Source: Pelomonas aquatica
GTDB taxonomy: Bacteria > Pseudomonadota > Gammaproteobacteria > Burkholderiales > Burkholderiaceae_C
DNA: 64,000 nucleotides
Assembly (NCBI RefSeq): GCF_026712205.1
Contig: NZ_JAPPUW010000006.1
Span: 62,001 to 126,000, forward strand
Direction of reading: 5' to 3'
In this document: piece after piece, positions 35,815-44,004 of the stretch
Layout: each line of letters opens with the position of its first letter
Position numbering within the stretch: position 1 is the stretch's first letter
Position numbers and translations under genes: made by a program
Notes under the pieces: model-generated
Databases searched by the model: none
The model's input: only the letters and a program-made list of their open reading frames with translations
Told to the model about the DNA's origin: nothing

Positions 35815-38118
35815 ATGAGCACCCACAAGCACGACCACAGTGACCACGCGGAGCACCATCATGAGGACGGCCATGCTCATGGGTCCGGGCACGGGCACGG
35901 GCATGGCGATGCACATGAGCACGGGCATGGCGATGCACATGAGCACGGGCGTGAGCCGTCGTGCTGTGGCACTGCATCCGTCGCAGCGGCGAAGGCCCAG
36001 ACATCCACTGCGTCTGGCGGCCTGCTGCTGCGCATTCCCTCCATGGACTGCCCGACCGAGGAAGGACAGATACGCCGCGCGTTGGAGGGTTTCCCCGAAG
36101 TACGAGGATTGCGGTTCGATCTGCCGGCACGCGCGCTGGACATCGACGCCCCGCCGGCAGCCTGGGAGCCCGTCATTGCCGCCATCAATGGCATCGGCTT
36201 CAAGACGGAGACGCTGTCGGCGCCGCCTCCTGCGGAGGACACTGCAAAGGCTCAGCGCACCGAGTTGACGCGCCTGGTTGCGGCGCTGCTGGTTGCCATT
36301 GCTGCGGAGCTGGTTGACTTCTTCGCGCCGGACATGCTGGCCTGGAAGGTCGTCGGTATGGCTGTTGCAGCCGGGGCAATTTGGCTTTCTGGTCTTGCCG
36401 TGTTCCGCAAAGGCCTTTCTGCCATCGTGCGGCGTGACCTCAACATCAACGCCCTGATGTCGGTGGCGGTCGCAGGCGCGTTCGTCATTGGGCAATGGCC
36501 TGAAGCGGCGATGGTGATGGCGCTGTATTCCCTGGCGGAGCTCATCGAGGCACGCTCGGTTGAGCGTGCGCGCAACGCCATCACTGGCCTTCTCGCGCTG
36601 TCACCGCCACAGGTGGAGGTGCGCCAAGCCGACGGCACATGGACCAGCGCGGACGCCAAGACGGTGGCAGTTGGGGCGACGGCGCGCGTGAAGCCTGGCG
36701 AACGCTTCGCCCTTGATGGTCGCGTGACCGCGGGCCAGGGCGCTGTGGATCAGTCCCCCGTTACCGGCGAGAGCATTCCCATCGACAAGGCACCGGGCGA
36801 TGACGTCTTCGCAGGGACCATCAACCAGAGCGGTGCCCTCGAGTTCGAAGTGACCAAGCCCGCCAGCGACACAGTGCTGGCCCGCATCATCCATGCCGTC
36901 GAAGCTGCCCAGGGGCAGCGGGCGCCTACCCAGCGCTTCGTCGACAAGTTCGCTGCCATCTACACCCCGGCCGTCTTCGTGCTGGCGCTGGCGGTCGCCG
37001 TCGGAACGCCCTTCATCATGGGCTGGCCGTGGCTGACGGCGGTCTACAAGGCGCTGGTGCTGCTCGTCATCGCCTGCCCTTGCGCACTCGTCATCTCGAC
37101 GCCGGTTACCGTCGTCAGCGGCTTGGCTGCCGCGGCGCGACGCGGCATCCTCATCAAGGGTGGCGTTTACCTCGAAGAGGCTCGCAAGCTCAAGGTAGTC
37201 GCGCTCGACAAGACCGGTACGCTGACCGAGGGAAAGCCGCGCCTCGTCGCACAGGCGGCGCTGTCGCAGAGCCTTCCTGAAGCCGAGGTGTTGCGCATTG
37301 CCAAGAGCCTGGCCTCGCGCTCTGACCACCCGGTGTCCAAGGCTGTGTCCAACGGCTTGGACGGGGAAGAGCTGGCCGTCGAAGACTTCGGCGCCGACAT
37401 GGGCCGAGGCGTTCACGGCACCATCCACGGACGTAAGTACATCCTCGGCAATCACCGCTGGGTGCACGAGCGAGGCCTGTGCTCCGCAGAGCTGGAGGCG
37501 CGGCTGGAAGAGCACGAGGCGCAAGGGCACACGCTGTCATTGCTGGCAGACAGCGAGCGAGTCCTGGGACTGTTCGCGGTCGCCGACACCGTCAAGGAGA
37601 CCAGCAGGCAAGCCGTCGCCGATCTGAAGACTCTGGGCATCCGGTCAATCATGCTGACCGGCGACAACCCGTCGACCGCCAAGGCAATCGCCGGCCAGGT
37701 CGGCATCGACGACGTTCAGGCCAACCTGCTCCCCGAGGACAAGCTCAAGGTGATTTCCGAGCTGGGTCAAACCCAGCAGACGGGCATGGTCGGCGATGGC
37801 GTCAACGATTCGCCGAGCCTGGCTGCGGCGTCGGTGGGCTTCTCCATGGGCGGTGCTGGCACCGATACCGCGAAGGAAGCGGCCGACGTGCTCATCATGA
37901 ACGACGACCTGCGCAAAGTGCCCGAGACCATCCGGCTTTCGAAACGGACGCACGCCATCCTCTGGCAAAACATCGTCCTCGCGCTTGGCATCAAGGCCGT
38001 GTTCTTCGTCCTCGCAGTCTTCGGCAGCGCCACCATGTGGATGGCCGTCTTCGCCGACATGGGCGCGAGCCTGCTGGTTGTCTTCAACGGTCTGCGCCTG
38101 TTGAAAAGCACTCGCTAA
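35815..38118 (+). CDS. cadA: Cd/Pb/Zn-exporting P1B-type ATPase
   Basis: 767 residues. A very His-rich N-terminus (about 45 residues) precedes one HMA-like domain with IPSMDCPTEEGQIRRAL, the form found in Zn/Cd/Pb pumps (MDCxxEE). Core motifs: IACPCALVISTPV (Cys 421 and 423), [11 protein letters not shown] (Asp 465), SDHPVSKA, MVGDGVNDSPSLAAASVGFSMG. The ASVGFSMGGAGTD region marks the Zn/Cd class rather than the Cu class. It exports cytoplasmic Cd2+, Pb2+ or Zn2+ under control of the divergent CadR/PbrR. pbrT follows 57 bp downstream, as in pbr operons. Confidence 0.94.
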   Translation: MSTHKHDHSDHAEHHHEDGHAHGSGHGHGHGDAHEHGHGDAHEHGREPSCCGTASVAAAKAQTSTASGGLLLRIPSMDCPTEEGQIRRALEGFPEVRGLRFDLPARALDIDAPPAAWEPVIAAINGIGFKTETLSAPPPAEDTAKAQRTELTRLVAALLVAIAAELVDFFAPDMLAWKVVGMAVAAGAIWLSGLAVFRKGLSAIVRRDLNINALMSVAVAGAFVIGQWPEAAMVMALYSLAELIEARSVERARNAITGLLALSPPQVEVRQADGTWTSADAKTVAVGATARVKPGERFALDGRVTAGQGAVDQSPVTGESIPIDKAPGDDVFAGTINQSGALEFEVTKPASDTVLARIIHAVEAAQGQRAPTQRFVDKFAAIYTPAVFVLALAVAVGTPFIMGWPWLTAVYKALVLLVIACPCALVISTPVTVVSGLAAAARRGILIKGGVYLEEARKLKVVALDKTGTLTEGKPRLVAQAALSQSLPEAEVLRIAKSLASRSDHPVSKAVSNGLDGEELAVEDFGADMGRGVHGTIHGRKYILGNHRWVHERGLCSAELEARLEEHEAQGHTLSLLADSERVLGLFAVADTVKETSRQAVADLKTLGIRSIMLTGDNPSTAKAIAGQVGIDDVQANLLPEDKLKVISELGQTQQTGMVGDGVNDSPSLAAASVGFSMGGAGTDTAKEAADVLIMNDDLRKVPETIRLSKRTHAILWQNIVLALGIKAVFFVLAVFGSATMWMAVFADMGASLLVVFNGLRLLKSTR
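35901..35948 (+). repeat. Tandem 24-bp repeat in the cadA His-rich leader
   Basis: Two exact copies of a 24-bp unit (35901-35924 and 35925-35948) encode the doubled GHGDAHEH block. The unit is a multiple of three, so copy-number change would lengthen or shorten the metal-binding tail in frame. Confidence 0.8.
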
Positions 38119-38175
38119 ATCCATCGGCCACATCGGCTCGCATCGTGCGGGCCATCTTTTTGCTCGAGAACCGAA

Positions 38176-40116
38176 ATGAGTCTCACTAAGACAGTCCATC
38201 GCAGCGCCAGGGGGCTGGCCATCCTGGTCACGTTCCTCTTCTCAAGCGTGTCGCAGGCGTCGGAAGCCGACGTGAAGCGCGTTTGGCAAATCCTCGACTA
38301 CTTGGCTGTCGACTACGCCGGCGCCGTCAAGGATGGCAAGGTCGTCTCTCAGTCCGAGTACGACGAGATGAAGGAGTTCGCACTGACGGCGCGAACCAAA
38401 ATCGCGACGCTCGAAACCAAGAGCGAGCAGCCCGCGTTGATTGCACAGGCTACGGAGCTTGAAGCAGCCATCGGCGCTCGAGCTGACGCAAGCAAGGTTG
38501 GCGCGCTGTCCAAGGCGTTGGCCAAGTACCTTGTCGCCGTCTATCCCGTCCCGCTGGCGCCCTCGAGAATTCCGGACGTTGGGCTCGGGGCGAAGATCTA
38601 CGCCCAGAACTGCGCCAGCTGCCACGGCGCGACTGGCAACGGCGACGGCCCCGTGGGGAAGTCACTGAACCCTAAGCCCATCGCGTTCACTGACAAAGAG
38701 CGTGCAAGTCAACGCAGCCTCTTTGCGCTCTACCAAGCTGTGTCGCAAGGTCTCGCCGGCACGGCGATGCCCGCGTTCGGTCAGCTGTCTGAAGAAGACC
38801 GATGGGCTGTGGCGACTTACCTGGGCACCTTTGCGCACGACAGCAGCGAAATCGAGCAAGGCAAGAAGGTGTGGAGCGAAGGAGAAAGGGCGAAGGCCGC
38901 TGTCCCCAATGTCGACCGCTTCGTCGGCCTCACGCAGAACGACTTGGCTGAGACGCTGAGCGGAAAGGAAGCGAGCGTGGTCATGGCGTACCTGCATGCA
39001 AATCCGGATGCGCTCAACCAGGCTCCTGCTGGTGACCTGACGCTCGCGCGAAAGCAGCTGCAGCTCAGCTTGGCGGCCTACAAGGCCGGTGACATCAAGA
39101 AGGCTCAAGACCTTGCTCTATCTTCCTACTTGGACGGTGTTGAGCCCTATGAGCATGCATTGGCTGCAAAGGATGGCTCGCTGAAAAGCCAGATTGAAGT
39201 GGCGATGAGCCGCTACCGGTCACAGCTTTCAGACAAGGCTCCGATTGACCGAGTAGCCGCATCTGCTTCTGATGTGGAGCGTCTCTTCACCCAGGGGGAC
39301 CAGGTGCTCTCTGACTCGAAGGCAGACTCGACGGCTGCCTTCTTGGGGAGCCTCACCATCCTGCTACGAGAAGGTCTTGAAGCTCTGCTGGTCGTGGTGG
39401 GCATGATTGCGTTCCTGCGAAAGGCGGAACGCCCGGACGTGCTCGGCTACGTTCACGCCGGCTGGCTGACGGCCCTCGCCGCAGGTGCGGCAACGTGGGG
39501 GGCCGCGACGTACCTCGTCACCATCAGCGGCGCCAACCGTGAGGTGACAGAAGGGCTGTCGAGTCTGTTCGCCGCCGCGGTGTTGGTCAGTGTGGGCATC
39601 TGGATGCACCAGAAGAGCGTTGCTGGTCAGTGGCAGGTCTATCTGCGCGAACGCATGTCTGCAGCCTTGAACCGGAAGTCAGCGTTTTTCATGTTCGGTC
39701 TGGCCTTCGTTGCGGTGTATCGCGAGGTCTTCGAGACCATCCTGTTCTACGCGGCGCTCTGGGGCCAGGGCAATGACCGCGCGATCTTGGTTGGCCTGGC
39801 GGCCGGCGTCCTGTGCCTGGCAGCAATCACCGTCTTGCTGCTGCGCTTCAGCGCAAAGCTACCCATCGGCAAGTTCTTCTCCGCCAGCTCCTGGCTCGTC
39901 GCCGTGCTCGCCGTTGTCCTGACCGGCAAGGGTGTAGCCGCACTGCAGGAAGCCGGTTGGATTGCCCCTAGCGCCCTGCCATCGCCGCGCGTTGAGCTGC
40001 TAGGCGTATACCCTTCCACCATCGGGCTCGCCGCCCAAGCGGTCGTTCTGGCGTTCGTGTCGGGGTTCTTCCTGTGGAATGGACGTGCGCAATCCAAGCC
40101 GGAGCAGCACGCATGA
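38176..40116 (+). CDS. pbrT: PbrT-type lead permease: cytochrome c fused to FTR1
   Basis: 646 residues. Signal peptide to about VSQASEA, a helical N-terminal region, then a c-type cytochrome domain with heme motif CASCHG (residue 146) and a Met/Ala-rich GTAMPAFGQL axial-ligand loop. The C-terminal half is an FTR1/EfeU-like permease with REGLEALLVV (about 398) and YREVFETILF (about 515), the two RExxE motifs of the family. In pbr operons this protein imports Pb2+, which is then handled by the ATPase. It lies 57 bp after cadA. G+C appears somewhat lower than in its neighbours. Confidence 0.9.
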   Translation: MSLTKTVHRSARGLAILVTFLFSSVSQASEADVKRVWQILDYLAVDYAGAVKDGKVVSQSEYDEMKEFALTARTKIATLETKSEQPALIAQATELEAAIGARADASKVGALSKALAKYLVAVYPVPLAPSRIPDVGLGAKIYAQNCASCHGATGNGDGPVGKSLNPKPIAFTDKERASQRSLFALYQAVSQGLAGTAMPAFGQLSEEDRWAVATYLGTFAHDSSEIEQGKKVWSEGERAKAAVPNVDRFVGLTQNDLAETLSGKEASVVMAYLHANPDALNQAPAGDLTLARKQLQLSLAAYKAGDIKKAQDLALSSYLDGVEPYEHALAAKDGSLKSQIEVAMSRYRSQLSDKAPIDRVAASASDVERLFTQGDQVLSDSKADSTAAFLGSLTILLREGLEALLVVVGMIAFLRKAERPDVLGYVHAGWLTALAAGAATWGAATYLVTISGANREVTEGLSSLFAAAVLVSVGIWMHQKSVAGQWQVYLRERMSAALNRKSAFFMFGLAFVAVYREVFETILFYAALWGQGNDRAILVGLAAGVLCLAAITVLLLRFSAKLPIGKFFSASSWLVAVLAVVLTGKGVAALQEAGWIAPSALPSPRVELLGVYPSTIGLAAQAVVLAFVSGFFLWNGRAQSKPEQHA

Positions 40117-40186
40117 CGCCTGGAGGACCGCCTCGCCTTGGCGCAGTCCGGATCGCAGTCTGCCTAGCGACGGCACGGCCGGAGCG

Positions 40187-40540
40187 CTAAAGGCTCGCGG
40201 TAGCATCACCAGTTATCCGGCGGTCGGATTGGGGGGCAATGGCATCGAGAAGCAGCATCCCGCCAGCAACGCGACGTTGCGCCTGAGACCGTATTTTGAC
40301 GCCGGCATCACTCCGGAGCAGGCGGCTTCCACCACGCTCCCGGCACACACGCCCAGTGCCGGGCTGCGCAACGCATACGCTGGGGTGGGATTCATCACCG
40401 CTCTCACGCCGCGTTGGATCCTCTTCGGCAACGCGGGGACATCGAGATTGATCGGTGATGCGGCCGCCAGTCCGCTGACCCTGAACCGCAGTTCCTACTC
40501 GGCTGGCCTGGGCCTGGCGTATCGCTGCTGCCGTTGGTAG
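40187..40540 (+). pseudogene. C-terminal remnant of a MipA/OmpV-family outer-membrane protein
   Basis: The open frame ends in text typical of MipA/OmpV barrels: RPYFDAGITPEQAA, AGLRNAYAGVGFITALTPRW, then SRLIGDAAASPLTLNRSSY and GLGLAYRC. Only about the last 110 residues of a protein that is normally 250-280 long are present. There is no signal peptide or barrel start upstream, where the frame enters the end of pbrT instead. It is a truncated relic, probably left by recombination. Its presence after pbrT may be chance or may reflect an ancestral metal cluster. Confidence 0.7.
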
Positions 40541-40619
40541 GCGCCGCAAATCCTGATGGAGGGTGTGACTGGTCGGCGGTCCGCGCGCGGGGCACGTCGT
40601 AGCACGCCACACTGACGCC

Positions 40620-41024
40620 ATGCATCTGATCCACAAAGTACGCGCATGGGCACGAAGCATCAAGCGCGACGCGTTGACTCTCTGGTTCGCACGTCGCCAT
40701 CCCGATGCGCCATTGATCTCAAAACTGCTCGCCGCGTTCGTCGTGGCCTACGCGCTGAGTCCGATCGACCTCATCCCGGACTTCATCCCGGTGCTCGGCT
40801 ACGTCGACGATGTGCTGCTGCTGCCTGGCTTGATATGGCTGGCTATCCGTCTGCTGCCCGCGTCTGTGTTGGACGCGGCACGCCTTGAAGCCGAGACCTG
40901 GATCACCGGCCGGCGCGACAAGCCGCGCAGCGTGGTCGGAGCGGCCGTGATCATCTCGATATGGTTGATCGTTGCTGTTGCGATTTCACTGTGGGCAGCT
41001 CGACATTTCCAGTTCGGCGTTTGA
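40620..41024 (+). CDS. YkvA/DUF1232 small membrane protein
   Basis: 134 residues. The DUF1232 core is clear: KLLAAFVVAYALSPIDLIPDF, then LGYVDDVLLLPGLIWLAIRLLP. A second hydrophobic helix lies near the C-terminus (VVGAAVIISIWLIVAVAISLW). The function of the family is unknown. It is followed by the second copy of the putative small RNA and its terminator. Genes of this family often accompany metal operons in betaproteobacteria, but a direct link to metal is not established. Confidence 0.85.
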   Translation: MHLIHKVRAWARSIKRDALTLWFARRHPDAPLISKLLAAFVVAYALSPIDLIPDFIPVLGYVDDVLLLPGLIWLAIRLLPASVLDAARLEAETWITGRRDKPRSVVGAAVIISIWLIVAVAISLWAARHFQFGV

Positions 41025-41059
41025 GTCGAGTGGTAGATTCGAGATCGAAGCTTGGCTGC

Positions 41060-41154
41060 GGCCAGTTTCCCTGCTTTTCCTCCCTGAGCAGGCGCGTTAA
41101 CGTTATGACAGCGAAGATGCGTTGAGCCCCGGCCAGCCCGGGGCTTTTGTTTTT
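41060..41154 (+). ncRNA. Putative small RNA, copy 2, ending in a terminator
   Basis: A plus-strand counterpart of 35103-35215. It has hairpin CCTGCT / AGCAGG (41070-41092) with a TTTTCCTCCCTG loop, then a GCGTTAACGTTATGACAGCG spacer, then an intrinsic terminator (41126-41154). The core CCTGCTTT-CCTCCCTGAGCAGG is identical to copy 1 except for one loop base, and ATGACAGCG is shared. It begins about 35 bp after the ykvA stop codon. The two copies are inverted relative to each other and enclose the Cd/Pb block. Exact ends are estimated. Confidence 0.55.
41126..41154 (+). terminator. Intrinsic terminator (rightward)
   Basis: GCCCCGG (41126-41132), a CCAGC loop and CCGGGGC (41138-41144), followed by TTTTGTTTTT. 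It closes the ykvA and small-RNA transcript before the convergent rcnA gene. Confidence 0.85.
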
Positions 41155-41204
41155 CTGCTGCAGCCGCAACGCTTTTCTCGAGCTTGGCGCTGTTGACCCT
41201 GGAT

Positions 41205-42299
41205 TCACGCCCCCAACAACTTGAGCGCGTGCAAGCCTTCATAGCCGACATAGAGCCCGACGAGCAATATCAAGGCGCTTGAGAAGTACGGCGCCTTGCG
41301 TGCGAACGCTCCGAAGCCGCTCCAGCGCTTGGATACGTGCTTGACGCTCAACGCGGCGAGCGCGCCCGACGTCACCATCGTCAACGCCAGGCCGATGCTG
41401 AAGCACAAGACCAACGCTGCGCCCAGCGTGAACTTCTTCAGCTGCAGGCACAGCAGCAACACGGTGATGGATGCGGGACAAGGGATCAGCCCACCGGTCA
41501 GGCCGAAGATGATGATCTGGCCTGTGGTGACATTGCGGTTGGCAAAGCGGCGCTTGATATCGTTCGCATGAGCGCGCTCGTGTGCGTCTTGAAACTCCAA
41601 GTCGCCTGCTTCAAGCTCGTCATGGGTGTGCTGGTGTTCTTCAAACGTCAGTGAATAGTCGTGGTGCTCTCCACCGAGGCCCAGACTGACTTGGGCTTTG
41701 AACGCGTGCGGCTCGGGAATCTCGTCAAGGGACTCTAGGAATCCGTCCTTGCGAACGAACTTGAAGAGCTGCCGGCCGCCATCCTCACGAATCGTCGTGA
41801 CCTCCGCTTCCGCAGCGTCCCAGCCCTGTCCGCTCTCCGCGATCAGGCGAAAGCGCGGCGGCGCGTTGGTCTCGAAGATCTCGACACGCAGCACGCCGTG
41901 ACCGGTGACGATGCGTTGCGGCTCGTCGTGCCCGTGGTCATGGTGATGATCGTGCTCGTGCTGGTCGCGCCAGGTACGCCACAGCATCCAGACCGCGACA
42001 GCGATGATGAGGACCGCAGAAGCGACCTGGAAGTAGGGCTCGGTCGCTTCCGCCTGCCAGTTCCGCCCAAAGTACAGGCCAGCCAAAGCTACGAGCCAGA
42101 CGACCGCCGTATGTGACAGCGTGGCAGACAGCCCAAGCAGGATGGCCTGCGTCATCGTGCCGCGGATCGCGACGATGAAGGCGGCCATCATGGTCTTGGA
42201 ATGCCCGGGCTCCAGCCCGTGAAGCGCGCCCAACAGGATGGCGCTGGGAACGAACAGCCAAGCGTTGCCTTGCTGCAGCAGGGTTGCAAAGTCGGTCAT
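41205..42299 (-). CDS. rcnA: RcnA-type Ni/Co efflux protein (NicO family)
   Basis: 364 residues. N-terminal LLGALHGLEPGHSKTMMAAF is the NicO signature (HGLEPGHSK). Helices follow, then a long cytoplasmic or periplasmic loop rich in His and acidic residues (HEHDHHHDHGHDEP, EEHQHTHDE), a second signature TGGLIPCPASITVLLL, and a closing helix pair. It would pump Ni2+/Co2+ across the inner membrane. The central region of about 130 residues is longer than in E. coli RcnA (274 residues in total). It diverges from the RcnR-like gene, with an RcnR-type box between them. Confidence 0.92.
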   Translation of the reverse strand: MTDFATLLQQGNAWLFVPSAILLGALHGLEPGHSKTMMAAFIVAIRGTMTQAILLGLSATLSHTAVVWLVALAGLYFGRNWQAEATEPYFQVASAVLIIAVAVWMLWRTWRDQHEHDHHHDHGHDEPQRIVTGHGVLRVEIFETNAPPRFRLIAESGQGWDAAEAEVTTIREDGGRQLFKFVRKDGFLESLDEIPEPHAFKAQVSLGLGGEHHDYSLTFEEHQHTHDELEAGDLEFQDAHERAHANDIKRRFANRNVTTGQIIIFGLTGGLIPCPASITVLLLCLQLKKFTLGAALVLCFSIGLALTMVTSGALAALSVKHVSKRWSGFGAFARKAPYFSSALILLVGLYVGYEGLHALKLLGA

Positions 42300-42349
42300 G
42301 ATGCGGGCGCACCGGATGCCATTTGGCGCGCACGGAATTTGAATGAAGG

Positions 42350-42364
42350 TACTCTACCCCAGTA
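42350..42364. promoter_or_regulatory. RcnR-type operator between rcnA and the repressor gene
   Basis: Read on the minus strand it is TACTGGGGTAGAGTA, close to the RcnR consensus TACT-G6-N-AGTA. It lies in the 84-bp divergent region, 51 bp from the rcnA start and 20 bp from the repressor start, suited to repressing both. Confidence 0.75.
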
Positions 42365-42666
42365 CCCTACCTAGGCGAACAGAATGACGCACACCGTCAA
42401 AGGACAAAAGAGCTTGCTGGCGCGGGTGCGCCGCATCAAGGGCCAAGCCGATGGGCTCGAGCGCCTCATCGAGACTGGTGAGGACATGGACTGCGGCAAG
42501 GTCCTTCAGCAGATTGCAGCTATCCGCGGTGCCGTCGCAGGCCTGATGGCCGAAGTTCTGGAAGGACATCTTCGCGATCACGTCGCGGCAGTCGACATCA
42601 CGCCGGCCCAGCGTCAGGTCGAGGTCGATGAAGTCGTTGTGAAGCCACCTCGATTTCCTGCGCCAG

Positions 42667-43506
42667 TCAGAAGTAGAGGTTGGGGAATAGTTTCGCTCGG
42701 TACTCGGCGGGCGGGATGCGGCCCAGGGCTTCGTGGGGTCGATGGTGGTTGTAGCGATGCAGCCAGTCGGCCGTCATCGCGCGCACCTCGGCCAGGGACT
42801 CGAAGACATAGCAGTCCAGTACCTCGGTGCGGTAGGTCTTGTTGAAGCGTTCGACATAGGCGTTCTGCGTGGGCTTGCCCGGTTGGATGTGACGCAGCTC
42901 GATGCCGTGCGTCTTGGCCCATTCGGCCAGTGCGTTGGCGATGAACTCCGGCCCGTTGTCCATGCGGATCGACAGCGGCGCACCGCGTACCTCGACCAAC
43001 TCACTGAGCGCGCGGATGACGCGTGCGGCCGGCAGGCTGGTATCGACTTCGATGCGCAGCGCCTCGCGGTTGAACTCGTCGATGACATTGAACGTGCGGA
43101 AGCGCCTGCCGCTCCACAGCGCATCGGCCATGAAGTCGCAGCTCCAGTGCTGGTTGGGTTCATAGGCTTGATCCAGAGGTCGCTTGATGCGCGCCGGCAG
43201 CCGCTTCTTGCCACGCCGCGGCAGGTTGAGCTTGAGCTGGCAATACACGCGCCACAGCACCGTCTTGCCCCAGGGCTTGGCCTGGTGCCGGGCGCTGTCG
43301 TAGAGCAAGCCGAAGCCATGCCGTGGGTTCACCGCGATGTGCTGCTGAACGAATTCGGTCACCCCGGCGTCGTCGCGAGGAGCGGCTCGGTAGCGCAGCG
43401 TGGAGCGGGCAATGCCGCTGGCCTTGCAGGCCTGACGCTGACTGAATCCATGGTCATCGACCAGGGACTGCACGAGCTGCGCGCGAAGCGCCGGGGTCAG
43501 AGCTTT
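42667..43506 (-). CDS. IS3-family transposase OrfB (DDE integrase)
   Basis: About 280 residues, beginning around [15 protein letters not shown]. The HTH_21-type region ([23 protein letters not shown]) precedes the rve integrase core: first Asp in [11 protein letters not shown], second Asp in IRMDNGPEF, and Glu in [16 protein letters not shown]. The end [15 protein letters not shown] is typical. The frame lies -1 relative to OrfA and overlaps it, so an OrfAB fusion by ribosomal frameshifting is expected. The start given is an estimate, because the frame is open upstream to 43644 in the OrfA region. Confidence 0.9.
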   Translation of the reverse strand, partial: KALTPALRAQLVQSLVDDHGFSQRQACKASGIARSTLRYRAAPRDDAGVTEFVQQHIAVNPRHGFGLLYDSARHQAKPWGKTVLWRVYCQLKLNLPRRGKKRLPARIKRPLDQAYEPNQHWSCDFMADALWSGRRFRTFNVIDEFNREALRIEVDTSLPAARVIRALSELVEVRGAPLSIRMDNGPEFIANALAEWAKTHGIELRHIQPGKPTQNAYVERFNKTYRTEVLDCYVFESLAEVRAMTADWLHRYNHHRPHEALGRIPPAEYRAKLFPNLYF

Positions 43507-43763
43507 CGCTCGACGACGTCCTTCAAGGCGGTGTGCATCAGGGCGAGCTCGGCGTACATGCGCTTGAGCCGGGCGTTCTCCTCCTGCAACTCGCGCAGCT
43601 GCGCCAGGCTGGAGACGTTCATGCCCGCGAACTGGCTCTTCCACTTGTAGTAGGTCGGCTCGCTGATGCCGTGCTTGCGGCAGGTCTCGCCGACCTTGGC
43701 GCCGAGCTCAACCTCCTTGAGCACGGCCACGATCTGGCTGTCGGTGAATCGAGATTTCTTCAT
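43497..43763 (-). CDS. IS3-family transposase OrfA
   Basis: 88 residues from [21 protein letters not shown]. Helix-turn-helix segment [17 protein letters not shown] (HTH_8 type), then a leucine-zipper-like coiled coil [16 protein letters not shown] used for multimerisation. It recognises the inverted repeats and provides the N-terminus of the OrfAB transposase. ATG at 43763 is preferred over an upstream start that would lie close to the inverted repeat. Confidence 0.92.
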   Translation of the reverse strand: MKKSRFTDSQIVAVLKEVELGAKVGETCRKHGISEPTYYKWKSQFAGMNVSSLAQLRELQEENARLKRMYAELALMHTALKDVVERKL

Positions 43764-43893
43764 GTAGAGACTCCGTTGCTGGAAATTCTCTACTTCCACC
43801 TGGATCAGGATTTCGAGGTGGCTTCAGTTGCGATCTTGCGAACCTACTTGAAGTAGCTGCGTCTCCAGCGGTCATCCTTCACAATCTTAAAGG

Positions 43894-43908
43894 TACCCCC
43901 ACCCAGTA
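43894..43908. promoter_or_regulatory. Second RcnR-type operator, upstream of the RND cluster
   Basis: On the minus strand TACTGGGTGGGGGTA, similar to the RcnR box at 42350. It lies within the near-palindrome AAGGTACC...AGTACCTT (43890-43912), 97 bp upstream of the gene at 44005 and 38 bp after the restored end of rcnR. This suggests that the same repressor controlled the 44.0-52.9 kb efflux cluster. Confidence 0.6.
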
Positions 43909-44004
43909 CCTTGCCAGCGGACGGTCGATGCCGCATACTGCCGTTCGCATGAAATCGTCGGTGGAGCCCCACCGCTTCACTGAACTCGCCAAATCAAACC
44001 TCCC

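Larger units (their letters stand above)
42640..43826 (-). mobile_element. IS3-family (IS407-group-like) insertion sequence, 1187 bp
   Basis: A complete element. Its inverted repeats at 42640-42660 and 43806-43826 match at 19 of 21 positions and begin TGAAGCCACCTCGA. A 4-bp target duplication, GTTG, flanks it (42636-42639 and 43827-43830). Two overlapping frames on the minus strand encode OrfA and OrfB. A 4-bp duplication is characteristic of the IS407 group. The element splits the RcnR-like gene near its 3' end. Its ends and frames look intact, which suggests a recent insertion. Confidence 0.92.
42384..43856 (+). pseudogene. rcnR: RcnR-like Ni/Co repressor interrupted by an insertion sequence
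   Basis: The first 85 codons are normal for an RcnR/CsoR-family regulator. They carry the likely metal ligands His3, Cys37, His62 and His66 (MTHTVKG, MDCGKV, EGHLRDH), matching H3/C35/H60/H64 of E. coli RcnR. The element at 42640-43826 then interrupts the gene. Removing it and one copy of the GTTG duplication restores EVVAILRTYLK and a stop at 43856, a 93-residue protein. As it stands the frame reads through the IS to 42845, giving a 153-residue chimera that lacks the last eight or so native residues. Loss of the C-terminal helix may weaken tetramer assembly; function is uncertain. Confidence 0.88.

Noticed and set aside
42384-42845. 153-residue chimeric frame as a genuine longer regulator
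   Set aside because: The last 65 residues come from inside the insertion sequence. Excising the element restores a normal 93-residue repressor.
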